Source: WHTI01 sp963826105
GTDB taxonomy: Bacteria > Actinomycetota > CADDZG01 > WHSQ01
Direction of reading: 5' to 3'
Length of the DNA: 64,000 nt
NCBI GenBank assembly: GCA_963826105.1
Contig: CAWGWA010000016.1
Location: 139,444 to 203,443 of the forward strand
Below, piece by piece: positions 6,948 to 16,485 of the stretch (positions are counted from its first letter, which is position 1; the number at the start of each line of letters is the position of its first letter). The notes beneath the pieces are model-generated. The model was not told where the DNA came from. It did not search any database and saw nothing but the letters and a program-made list of their open reading frames with translations. A program made the position numbers and the translations under genes.

Positions 6948-9479
6948 ATGCGCAGGGTAAGGAAAGCACAGGCACTACTTGTGGCGCTGGTAGTGATGAC
7001 GGGGATCCTCGCAACCGCGGTACCGGCCTTCGCTGCCCCCAGTTCGACTGCCCGTCTTACGGTCGGTCAGCAGGTATTCCCGGGGCTGAACCAGCCGTAC
7101 TCGATCCAGGTGAACAACTCCAGTCTCCCCATAGCGGGCGAGACGATCAACGCGGTCCGCATCTTGCTTCCGACACAGGGCACCGGCGTCACGAACGGCG
7201 CCGCGGCCATCGTCGGCCCCGGCTCGTGGACCGCAACCCGAGTTTCCAACGGCAACCTGCAGTCGATCCTCTTCAAGGGCGGAACGATCGCCCCTGGAGG
7301 GAACGCAGTCTTCACCTTCCCTGCCAACGTCCCCGCGCCGGCCAGCAGTGACCGGTCCGGAGTGGTGCAGGTTCAGGTTTCGTCCGACGGTGGCGCCACC
7401 ACGTCCAACGCGACGGTCCCCGCCGGCAGCGGCAACACCCTTACGACTGCGGTGAAGATCCTCGAGGTCACCACGATCTCCCCCGCTTCCCCTGCCGGCG
7501 TTACGGATGGCACTGGGACCGCCGGGCAGCCGATCGTCTTCACCACCTCGATCAAGAACCACGCCACCAACGCCGTGCTGGTCGACCCAGCACTGACCGC
7601 TGGAGGCACCGGCTCGGACGAGACGGTCACCGACCAGGCACCGGCAAGCATCGCGTCGGGCGCCACGAGCTCGTTCAACTTCCCTGTGACGCTCGGCACC
7701 ACCGGAACTGGCGATCGCACCGCGACCTTCACCGGAGGCGGCACGGCACCAGGAGCAGTGGCAGCCGCTAAGAGCACGAACCTCGTGGTCCAGGTGGCAC
7801 CCAGTCTCACGCCGAGACTCAATACGCTCTCCCCGAGGGTTGTTCGGCCCACCGCCGGAACCCCCGTCGAGTACACCTTCACGATCAATGCCGACAAGGT
7901 CGGCACCCCGGGCCTGACCCTGGGTAACGGTTCGTCTCTCAACTTCGCCGGGAACTCGATCCCTCTGCAGGGAACCTCCTCCTTCACAGGCGGAGCGGCA
8001 ACGCAGACCCTGACCTTCGGGCCGATGGCGATCACCGGAGCCGACGGTGTCTACGATGCCGACCTCGTACTCGTGGGTTCCGACGCCAACGACAAGGCCT
8101 TTTCTCAGACCGTCACTCTCGCCGACGCGATCACGATCGACAGCATCCTTCCGGTGATCACGGCGGAGTTGGAGCTCCCTAACGACGAGGACGGCGACGC
8201 CCAGACGGCCGCCAAGAACGGCGACGAGATCACCGTTAGCGGATCGGTCTCGGACAACCTCGGGGCCACGATCGATTTCGTCGAGCTGCGGAGCAACTCC
8301 GGTGACGTGATCAACGTTCCGGTCACGGTCTCGGGTGGGGAGTACACCGGCAGCGCGGTCGCCGAGTTCTCAGAGGGGGCCACGAGCTTCCTTGCGGCCG
8401 CTCAGGCGACCGACACTGCGGGTAACCGCGGCGTCGTCGAGTCGACTCCTGCGCTGGTCGATCTCTTCGCTCCCACGCTGGTCAACCCTGGTGAGGTGCT
8501 GAGCACCACCGCCCTTCGGGTCCAGTTCGATGACGCCGCCGGCCTTGTGGCGGGCGGCTGCAACCCAACGGAGTGGGAAGTGGATGGCGCAGTTGTGTCC
8601 GACGTGCAGTACACCAACGGCACCTCCTGCCGGCAAGGTCTCATGGGCTCCCCGGCCGCACCCGACAACTATCGTGTGCTCATCTTGGGTGGGGCGATCG
8701 ACGAAACCGAAGAGCCTGCCGTGACCTACACCCCAGGTGCCCGGATCGTTGGTGACCGCGCCAAGGACGGCGCCGGCAACTTCACCGTTGCAACGCTGAT
8801 CGATACCGTCAGCCAGGTCGCCCCTGCGGCGCCGGACATCCTCGGCGTCACCCGCAACGGAGGAACGGAGGCAGCCACTCTCAACGACGGAAAGTACTGG
8901 ACCCGTTTCAGTGGCAACGACCTCGCCGTCAACTTCGCCGGCGCCCGCGACGGGTACCGGATCCAGGTCCTCGACGGCAACGACCAAGTTCTGTTCACCT
9001 CGGACTCCATCGTGGGTACGACCGGAACGGTCAACGTTCCGATCGGGAGTTCGGAGGGCGACTATGTGCGGAAGATCCGACTCCTGAGCGCGAGAGCGGT
9101 TCCGGGAGCCACCACGGACTTCATCGTCGCACTGGACACCACCTCACCTGCGATCAGCAACTCGGTCGTGGCCACCGCAAGCGATACGGCCGCCGACCAG
9201 ATCGCGGTAACGCTGAGCGAGCCCCTTGGCGGCGGCACCAACTTCTCGTTCGACTGGTACGCCTACGAGATGGCCGGCGGCGAGCGCACCTACTACGTCG
9301 TCGACCGGGTGACCGGGTCGGGCAACACCCTCACTGTCGAGGCGGCCCTGCCGAACGTGACCGTAGCCGACTCGAGTGCCTTCGGAGGCGTCGATTACAT
9401 CTTCACCAGCGGCGACTCGGGCGGTTCCCGCTACGTTGACCGGGCGGGTAACGCCCTGAGCGACACCACTGCCTTCTAG
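6948..9479 (+). CDS. Large secreted protein with Ig-like repeats
   Basis: 843 residues from the ATG at 6948, chosen because AAGGAG lies a few bases upstream; in-frame starts at 6921 and 6933 lack this. A signal peptide ends near VPAFAA. The rest is Thr/Ser/Gly/Val-rich beta-sandwich material: a CARDB-like first domain, repeated Ig-like blocks, a segment with SVSDNLGATIDFVELRSNSG typical of bacterial Ig domains, and a final SNSVVATASDTAADQIAVTLSEP module like the Big/cadherin-type units of surface proteins. No catalytic motif or sortase signal is visible. It follows palindrome copy 1 and is closed by a hairpin terminator. Probably an adhesin-like or envelope-structure protein. Confidence 0.8.
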   Translation: MRRVRKAQALLVALVVMTGILATAVPAFAAPSSTARLTVGQQVFPGLNQPYSIQVNNSSLPIAGETINAVRILLPTQGTGVTNGAAAIVGPGSWTATRVSNGNLQSILFKGGTIAPGGNAVFTFPANVPAPASSDRSGVVQVQVSSDGGATTSNATVPAGSGNTLTTAVKILEVTTISPASPAGVTDGTGTAGQPIVFTTSIKNHATNAVLVDPALTAGGTGSDETVTDQAPASIASGATSSFNFPVTLGTTGTGDRTATFTGGGTAPGAVAAAKSTNLVVQVAPSLTPRLNTLSPRVVRPTAGTPVEYTFTINADKVGTPGLTLGNGSSLNFAGNSIPLQGTSSFTGGAATQTLTFGPMAITGADGVYDADLVLVGSDANDKAFSQTVTLADAITIDSILPVITAELELPNDEDGDAQTAAKNGDEITVSGSVSDNLGATIDFVELRSNSGDVINVPVTVSGGEYTGSAVAEFSEGATSFLAAAQATDTAGNRGVVESTPALVDLFAPTLVNPGEVLSTTALRVQFDDAAGLVAGGCNPTEWEVDGAVVSDVQYTNGTSCRQGLMGSPAAPDNYRVLILGGAIDETEEPAVTYTPGARIVGDRAKDGAGNFTVATLIDTVSQVAPAAPDILGVTRNGGTEAATLNDGKYWTRFSGNDLAVNFAGARDGYRIQVLDGNDQVLFTSDSIVGTTGTVNVPIGSSEGDYVRKIRLLSARAVPGATTDFIVALDTTSPAISNSVVATASDTAADQIAVTLSEPLGGGTNFSFDWYAYEMAGGERTYYVVDRVTGSGNTLTVEAALPNVTVADSSAFGGVDYIFTSGDSGGSRYVDRAGNALSDTTAF

Positions 9480-9500
9480 AAGCCGGAGCCAAGAAAGACA

Positions 9501-9532
9501 AGAGGGCTGGGAGGAATCCCGGCCCTCTTGTC
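9501..9532 (+). terminator. Intrinsic terminator after the Ig-like gene
   Basis: AGAGGGCTGGGA and TCCCGGCCCTCT form a 12-bp stem with one G.T pair around a GGAA loop, followed by TTG. It starts 22 bases after the stop codon at 9479. Confidence 0.75.
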
Positions 9533-9588
9533 GCATCTAGAGGTAAAGCGACAGACGTTCGCCTAGCTCGACCCGGAGGATCGCAACG

Positions 9589-12385
9589 ATGCGGCGCCAG
9601 CTCTTTCAGCTTCTCGCCATCGCTCTCCTGGCCGGTCTCGTGCCCGGAATCACGGCCGCGAGGGCCGAGACACCGATAACCCTTTCCATCACCCCGGCCA
9701 TCGCCGGGAACACGGCCGTCCACGCCGGACAAGCGGTGTTGGTGTCGGGAACCGCGCCCCGATGGGCAGGTAACAGGGGCCACCCTGATCGCACAGGAGG
9801 ACGGGGGAACCACCTCGACTCAGGTCATCCCGGCCGGAGCACTCAATCGGGCGGATGACGGGACCAGCGACTTCCTCAGGAACGACGCCGGCACCCTGAC
9901 CGGACGCCTCACCCTCGGCTGCATCTTCCGCGAGCCGGTCGATACGTGCCCCACCTCGCATGGCATCCCGCGAGGGGCAGTCCTCCAGATCCAGATCGGG
10001 ACGGAGACGGGGCAAAGCGCGGCGCTGAGGGTCGACTACACCCGCCCCTACATCAAGGGCTACAAGTTGGTAGCGACCGGCGCGATCGTCATCGAGTTCT
10101 CCGAGCCGGTCCGCAACGCCGACGGCGACAGCGCCCTCGACTGGACCGTCACTAACCCCGCCCGCACCCCTCTCGCGATCGCCGGAGCCGGAACGGCCGA
10201 CTGCTCCTACGGACCGGGCGAAGACTCCACGGCCGGAGCGGGTGGCTGCACGAGACGACTCACGATCCAAACCGTCGGAGAGGATGCCGAGCCCCTCACC
10301 ACGTTCAACCCGGCACTGATCCGTGCTGCCTACACGGACTTCGCGTCGAACAGCATGCTGCGGACCGCCGGTGCACCGAGTTCTAACGCCGTGGACAAGA
10401 TCGCTCCACGCATCCCGACGATCAGCACTATCGATGGCAAGAATGCTGCCGGCGTTGTCTCGTCACAGAACCCGGCCCCCGCTGTCGTGGTCAACAACGC
10501 AACGAACGGTCACACGATCACCCTCTACCGCGAGTCGAGCGGGACTCCCGGCTTCGACAAGTCACAGGACACCGTGATGTCTTCCGCAGTCGTTTCCGGG
10601 GGGAGCACGAACTTCGCGCTACCGGCGTTCCCGACCGACGGGTCCTACACGCTGTACACGCTCGCAACAGACATCCACGGAAACGACAGCGTCGATGGTG
10701 CCGGCAGCGTTGCAGCCGACGATGCCGCATACGCGCTCGACCGGGTCGCGCCACTACCGCTGAACGCTCAGACCACGGGGTCCGCCGTCGCGGTGTCGTT
10801 CACCGAGCCGGTCGTCGGCACCGATAGCGTCTCGCAGTGGACCGTGACGGGTTGCGCCGGGAACTGCACCGTGCAATCGGTCACCGGAGCAGGAGACACG
10901 AGGGTGCTGGAGATGGCGCCGGGTTCGGTTGCCCCCGCGGGTGCCCAGGTTGCATGGGCGGGCGGCAACTACGCCGACCCCGCCGGAAACGTTCTTGCTC
11001 CCTTCTCGTCACTCGCCTCCCAGGGATCGATCGCAGTGGTCGTTGACCTCGAACCGGAGGCCGGAACCCAGGCCGTCGCCGAGGACTACACCTTGAGGCT
11101 GACGGTCGCCGACAACCTCGACAACCCGGTCGCCGGCGCGCGCGTCGGTATCCGTGCGGTCTCTGGACCGACCAGCTCGATCAACAACGGCAACGGCGCC
11201 GGTGTGCTGGACATCTGCACCTCACAGGCCGACGGTTCGTGCACGCTTGCGTATCGCTCCAACTCAACCGGGCTCGACACGATCCAGGCCTGGCTGGCCG
11301 GCTCCGGAGCCACCCCATCGGCCGAGCCCATCGGCGCCGACGATGCCGACGACCAGGACGTTGTCACCGTCTCTTGGACCGCCGAAGGTGCCGAACTCCA
11401 GCTCGATACAAGTCCCGAGTCCTCCAGTGGGACGACCGATGACACTCACATCGTCTCGGTTTCTGTGAAGGAGCTCGGCAGCCCCTACGACACGGCCGCT
11501 CCGGCGAGCATCACCGGGATCAACGTCGACCTAGCAGCCACCACCGGCCCCAACAGCGGTTGGCTTGGGCAGTGCACGACCAACGCCGCCGGCGCATGCC
11601 AGATCTCATACCGTTCGACCGCGACGACGGACTCAGAGGAGCTCCAGAGCTGGATCGACAGGAACCGCGACAACGATGCCTCCGGCGACCTCTTCCTCTC
11701 CGATGCCGAATCTCAGAACGCCGACGGGCTTCCGGTACTCGATGACCCGTCGCAGGACGTCGTCACGAGAACCTGGCTTCCGGGTTCGGTGACTCCTCCA
11801 GGTCCCGGTATCGCGTCGGTGTCGATCGCTTCGGATCGGTCCGAGGTGAGCTATGGAGAAGACATCCACCTGAGCGGCACGGTGACGTTCGAAGAAGGGT
11901 GCGCGATCCACCGGATCGCGATCGAGCGGAGGCTCGGGGGCGCCGCGTGGAAGTTCTTCAAATCAGTACTCGTCGAGGACGGCACCTGGACCTTCGACCT
12001 TGCGCCCGTATGGAGTGCTCGCTACCGGGCAACGATCCCCGCAACCGACTCTTGCGCGGAGGCGATCAGCCCGGGGATGTTCGTTGGGGTCAAGTCGAAG
12101 GTAACCGCGGCGGTGAACCGAGTCAGGGTCAAGAAGGGACGTTGCGTAACGGTCCGGGGTGTGGTTGCGCCGGTCGACCGCGGTGGCAACGTCATCCTCG
12201 AGCGCAAGCGGGCCGGCGCTTGGCGGCTGATAAAGAACACGAAACTGAACACCAGGTCTCGCTACGTCTTCCCCGTCTGCTTCGTGAAGAAGGGACGGGT
12301 GAAACTCCGAACCCGGTCGTTGGAGAACGACTCCAACATGGCCGGCGTGAGCCCGCAACTTAGCGTGAGGGTCACACGACGGTGA
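9589..12385 (+). pseudogene. Second large Ig-like secreted protein, frameshifted near its start
   Basis: A good ribosome site (GGAGG) precedes the ATG at 9589, which opens a signal peptide (LLAIALLAGLVPGITAARA) and an Ig-like start (LSITPAIAGNTAVHAGQAVLVSGTAP). The frame is then lost. At the CCCC run 9757-9760, removing one C joins it to an open frame (DGQVTGATLIAQEDGG...) that runs to 12385, giving about 931 residues. This long frame has Ig-like blocks (GAIVIEFSEPVRNADGDSA, VAVSFTEPVVGTDS), two repeats with CTNAAGACQISYRS-like Cys pairs resembling invasin/Big_1 domains, and a C-terminal VTAAVNRVRVKKGRCVTVRG module. It is a paralogue in style of the 6948 protein. True mutation or sequencing error cannot be told from here. 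Confidence 0.75.
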
Positions 12386-13614
12386 GGGCGGGAGTTCCCT
12401 TCGGAACGACATTCTGGCTCCTCAGGCTGTTACCCGACGGGCGACTCACGGTGTGCTGTGACAACGGAAGCAACGAACGTCCCCTCGGAGGGTTCAAGCA
12501 AGTCACCTTCGTGGAGGACGCCAGAGATCTAGACCGACTCGGGCCTGGGATCCTTGCGGTTGCCCTGGGCACCGCCGGAGGAAAGACGATCGCTTCGATC
12601 GAGAAGCTGGCCGTCAAGGTCGCGGGACGCGAAGCGGCCGGACTGCTCGTCGTTGGTCCGCCGGTCGGCGCCGAGATAGACGAAGGACTCCCGGCGCCGA
12701 CCGGCGACTTCCCGGTCCTCATCAAGCCGCGCGACCTCGACTGGTCGGCGGTACTCCAGCCCCTCCTGAATCTCTATCCGGGTATCACCGGTGCTCCGAA
12801 TCCCGAGGCGTCGCGGCGGCGTCTTCTGTCCAAGATCATCTACCGCCACGGCCGTGTGGACATCGCCGATGATCAGGCGCGTCACATCGGGATGGACCTC
12901 AACGAGCAGATCCGAGTCATCGTGGTCCGACCGATCCGAGAGCTTGAGAAGGCCGAGCTCGATCGACTCGAAGAGGTCATGGCCATTGAACTCCTCGAGC
13001 ACGACCCGCTCTCGACGACGGTGACCTACGACGGCGTCGTGGTGGGAACCGAAAGCACCCGAACCGAGCTGAGCTCACCCATCCCCGCCCGTCTTCTCTT
13101 CAAGGCGAGGAACGCGATGCCGGATGCCGTAGTGATGGTGGGAGTCGGCATGCCGCACCACGGGATCGACGGGATCTTCCGATCGTTCCGTGAGGCCCGC
13201 TGGGCCGCGAGGGTCGGCGGTCATGCATCGGGTCCCAACAGCGTCATCCACTTCGACGACCTCGGCACGACCGCGTGGTTGGAGCCCTTCGACTTCGCAT
13301 CCGATGGAAAGAGCTCGATGGCGATCGAACAACTCTCCGCTCACGATGCTCTACACGGCACCCAACTGCTCCAGACCTTGATCGCTTACATCATGTCGGG
13401 GAGCGCCAAGGAAGCCGCAGACCATCTTTTCATCCATCGCAACACGCTTCGCTACCGGCTCGAGTGCATCCACAAGCTGACCGGTCTCGATCCACACCAG
13501 CAGGGCTCGCGCCTTGTGCTCGATCTCCAGCTCCGGCTTGCGACCGCCCAGGGCGTCATCCCGAGCCTGGACGCGATCAAGGACCGGCAAACCGCCGTCG
13601 GCGACCCCTCGTAG
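12382..13614 (+). CDS. PucR/CdaR-family transcriptional regulator
   Basis: 410 residues. The C-terminal 60-70 residues (LLQTLIAYIMSGSAKEAADHLFIHRNTLRYRLECIHKLTGLD) are the diagnostic PucR helix-turn-helix, with the HRNTLRYRL core. The middle contains the GGDEF-like/CdaR region; the N-terminus is not a recognised sensor. The GTG start overlaps the stop of the Ig-like gene (GTGA), so the regulator is coupled to a structural exoprotein, an odd arrangement. It could control that cell-surface operon, but PucR relatives more often respond to catabolic substrates. Confidence 0.85.
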   Translation: MRAGVPFGTTFWLLRLLPDGRLTVCCDNGSNERPLGGFKQVTFVEDARDLDRLGPGILAVALGTAGGKTIASIEKLAVKVAGREAAGLLVVGPPVGAEIDEGLPAPTGDFPVLIKPRDLDWSAVLQPLLNLYPGITGAPNPEASRRRLLSKIIYRHGRVDIADDQARHIGMDLNEQIRVIVVRPIRELEKAELDRLEEVMAIELLEHDPLSTTVTYDGVVVGTESTRTELSSPIPARLLFKARNAMPDAVVMVGVGMPHHGIDGIFRSFREARWAARVGGHASGPNSVIHFDDLGTTAWLEPFDFASDGKSSMAIEQLSAHDALHGTQLLQTLIAYIMSGSAKEAADHLFIHRNTLRYRLECIHKLTGLDPHQQGSRLVLDLQLRLATAQGVIPSLDAIKDRQTAVGDPS

Positions 13615-13639
13615 AGATCTCCCCAACTGCACCCGATGC

Positions 13640-14757
13640 TTAGGGGCCCTGTGGTTTCAGTTTTCCGGCGCGCCGGTCGCGGGCCGTCTTCGCTTGGTGG
13701 CAGGGCCAGCATCTCGGTTTCAGGTTCGGGTGGGAGGTCGGGCCCCGGCAGTTGCGCGGTTCGACGTGGTCGAACTCGGTACGGAAGCGGTTACCGCAGT
13801 CGATGCACTTGGGGCCATCGAACTCCGAGGGCTCACCTAGCTCTAGAGCGACGTCGACTTCGATCGGGCGATGCCGGCCCCAGCGCTTGAAATGACGGAG
13901 GTCTTTGCCGTCGAAGAACACGCCGTTGAGGAACGCGTCCTTGGCGATCTCCTTGACGGTCTCGGGGGCGACCGGGCCGACGCCGGGGATCTTGCACACT
14001 CTCGCCCGGCTTGACGTCCTTCCATCCCCGTCTTGGCGACCTCGTGGCTCACCAAGATGACCAGCTCGGGTCTCGTCGACCTGCCTTTGCCGGACCCCGT
14101 GAGCAGCTTGGCGTAGGCATCGGCGAGATGGCGCTCGAACGGCTCCACCTCGCCGCCGCTCGTCTTCGCAGCCCTCGCCAGTCGCTGAGCTTCGGCTTCG
14201 GCCTTCGCCATGATCGGGGTGCCGATGTGGGGCTGGAAGGCGAGGTGGATGTGGGTCATTCCGAGATCACCGGTGTGGTGTGAGGCGGTCTTGGCTTTCC
14301 GTTGCCGCTCCGCGAGTCCCTGGTGCTGTTCGGCTTCGAGCTTGGTCCTGCGGGCCTCGTCCCTCAGCACGTGGAACGACTCCTTCTTGGCGATCCTAAG
14401 CAGTTCCTTGGCGGACCCAGGAGCGGATGCCTCAGCCTTAGCGATCTCGGTGGCTTGATCGAGCGAGATGGTGCCCATCTGGAACGCCGTGCTGAGATCC
14501 CGTGAGTCGCCCAGGGTCTTGCTCGTCGCCACGGTTTCTCGGGCCTTGCCGATCGAGGTGCCGGTGATCTTGGCCAGCCTCTCGGCGTCGTCGATCTTGC
14601 GAGCGAGGGCCGCGACCCCGTAGGCGCCCAGACGCTGGGCCTTTGCGTAACTCTCGAGCTGGCGCTTGGCCTCGGGGATGCTGATGAGCTCGGGATCGAG
14701 ATCGGCATTCGCCTTCTCGAGCAGCTCGACCGCATCTTCGACGTAGCTTCTTTTCAT
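13640..14757 (-). pseudogene. DUF222/13E12-type HNH endonuclease, frameshifted
   Basis: The ATG at 14757 opens a helical DUF222-like region (MKRSYVEDAVELLEKANADLD, then ARKIDDAERLAKITGTSIGKARE) that runs to about 14025. The C-terminal HNH part (VCKIPGVGPVAPETVKEIAKDAFLNGV, then CIDCGNRFRTEFDHVEPR with CWPC near the end) is in another frame. Between the two, the third frame reads WKDVKPGE, which is what such proteins have at this point. Two single-base changes about 25 nt apart (near 14025 and 14000) would explain the break. A CAGAAT hexamer lies six bases before the ATG. The other HNH gene (52568) is also frameshifted. Confidence 0.8.
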
Positions 14758-14919
14758 CCCTTCATTCTGATGAGGGGATGAGACACGAGACGTCCGAAAC
14801 GGGCCATTTCGAGGCCATCCTCGAAGATTTCTGAACATTTTTCGGTCGGGCAGATGCCCAGTGGCTGAGAGCCTGAAGTACCTGGGACGGTAGGACCCGG
14901 AACACCGAGGGACGAGCAT

Positions 14920-14967
14920 CGAGTGCCCCCGGGTCTCCCCGCTCATGGGAGAGCCCCGGGGGACTCG
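14920..14967 (-). terminator. Terminator hairpin after the subtilisin gene
   Basis: A long GC-rich hairpin pairs CGAGTGCCCCCGGGTCTCCC with the opposite arm across a 7-base loop, with two small bulges. It lies 6 bases past the stop codon at 14973 and closes the M36-subtilisin operon. No strong T-tract. Confidence 0.7.
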
Positions 14968-14972
14968 AAGCG

Positions 14973-16454
14973 CTAGTTGTAGAAAGAGCCGGTCACAACT
15001 CCGACCGAATCGGTGAAGCAATCGTCTCGGGTTCCTCCGTCGGTTGCCCAGTCGCCGTTCGCCAGGCAGTAGGCCACGTTGGTTGCCTCGACAGAGTCGA
15101 CGAGACCCCAGCCCCACGACTCATCGAAGCCCTCGGTGCCCTTGTCGGTCGCGGTGCGGGTGAGGATCTCCTGCGCCTCGGCCGGGGTAAGGCTCGGATT
15201 GGCCTCGAGCATCAGGGCCACGAGCCCGGCGACGTGAGGCGTCGCCATGGAGGTTCCGTTGAAGCCCGTGTAGTAGCGGACGTTGTTCAGGAACGCCGCC
15301 GGGTCGGTCGCGCTCGAGGGAGGCGGCGAGTGCGACCCGATCGGAGCGAGGGCCGATGGGGTGGCGATAGCCGAGTAGATGTCCATCCCGGGAGCGGCGA
15401 TGTCGACCTGCACTCCACGGCTCGAGAAGTTGGCGATGCTGGAGCAACCTGGGATCTTGCAGGATGCGGCCACCGTGATGACATTCGGCACCGAGCCGGG
15501 CCATCCGACGGTGTTCGCATCCGGTCCGTCATTGCCGGCCGCGAACAGGGTCACGATGCCCTTCTTGACGGCGGCCTCGGTGATGAGGTTGATCGGCTCG
15601 ACCTCGGGGTCGTCGACCTCGTAGATGCTCCACGAGTTGGTCGACACCTTGATGCCGCCGGGGAACTCGGGGTCATTCCGGTGCTCGATCATGTACTCGA
15701 ACGCCACCAGAGCGTTGATCTCCCACCCGAAGTCACACGGCACCGAACAGTCGATGCCCTGAGTGACGTCGGCGATCTTGAAGTTGACGAGGCTGGCCCC
15801 CGGTGCGACTCCACTCATGTCGACGCCGCCCTGGGCGGCTTTGCCCGAGCCGGCGACGATGCCGGCGACGTGGGTGCCGTGTCCGTACGAGTCGATCGCG
15901 TTGGCGGACGCCTCAGCGACCTGGTCGCTGTAGACGCCGTCGTTGATCATGTCGAAGAACCAGGCACCTTCGAAGTTCAGGTGCTTGACGACGTTATCGG
16001 CAAGATCCGGGTGGGTGTCGTCGATGCCGGTGTCGACCACCGCAACGGTGACCCCAGACCCATCGAACGGGATACCAAGATCGGTGTCTCCGGTCACTAC
16101 CCGGTCCGCTCCGATCTGCTTCTTCGAGTCATACAGGTTCATGTGGACTGGCGAATCGGCGTCCACGACCAGGACGTCTTTCCACTTGGCGATGGTCTTG
16201 TAGGCGCCGAGCGGAGCGACGGTACCGACCGCGTCGATGGTGTCGATCCGAACCATGGAGATCACGCCAGCGGCCGCGAGGCGCGACACCGTTCGAGGAG
16301 TCACATCGTGCTTGAACACGATGATGGCCCTCGGATTCTTCGCCGTGCTGGCGAGGAGGTCGTTGTCCAGCTTTGACGCGGCCCCCGCGGGTGCCCCGAC
16401 AAGCGACACGGCGGTAAGGGCGACGATGACCATCGCGCCGAGCGCTCTCTTCAT
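14973..16454 (-). CDS. Secreted subtilisin-like serine peptidase (S8)
   Basis: 493 residues. Signal peptide ends near PAGAA, and an inhibitor-like propeptide occupies about residues 28-105. The S8 catalytic domain has Asp141 in VAVVDTGID, His192 in YGHGTHVAG, the oxyanion Asn308 in AAGND, and Ser402 in GTSMATPHVAG. All catalytic residues are in place, so it should be an active extracellular protease. The start has AGGAGAAGGAG directly before the ATG. It begins 31 bases after the stop of the M36 peptidase gene, so the two are one operon driven from palindrome copy 2. Confidence 0.93.
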   Translation of the reverse strand: MKRALGAMVIVALTAVSLVGAPAGAASKLDNDLLASTAKNPRAIIVFKHDVTPRTVSRLAAAGVISMVRIDTIDAVGTVAPLGAYKTIAKWKDVLVVDADSPVHMNLYDSKKQIGADRVVTGDTDLGIPFDGSGVTVAVVDTGIDDTHPDLADNVVKHLNFEGAWFFDMINDGVYSDQVAEASANAIDSYGHGTHVAGIVAGSGKAAQGGVDMSGVAPGASLVNFKIADVTQGIDCSVPCDFGWEINALVAFEYMIEHRNDPEFPGGIKVSTNSWSIYEVDDPEVEPINLITEAAVKKGIVTLFAAGNDGPDANTVGWPGSVPNVITVAASCKIPGCSSIANFSSRGVQVDIAAPGMDIYSAIATPSALAPIGSHSPPPSSATDPAAFLNNVRYYTGFNGTSMATPHVAGLVALMLEANPSLTPAEAQEILTRTATDKGTEGFDESWGWGLVDSVEATNVAYCLANGDWATDGGTRDDCFTDSVGVVTGSFYN

Positions 16455-16485
16455 CTCCTTCTCCTATCTATGGATGTCAGTGGAG

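Noticed and set aside
14815..14850. A possible LexA box (GAACATTTTTCG) upstream of the 13640 HNH gene
   Set aside because: One half-site is mismatched and the half-site spacing is one base short.
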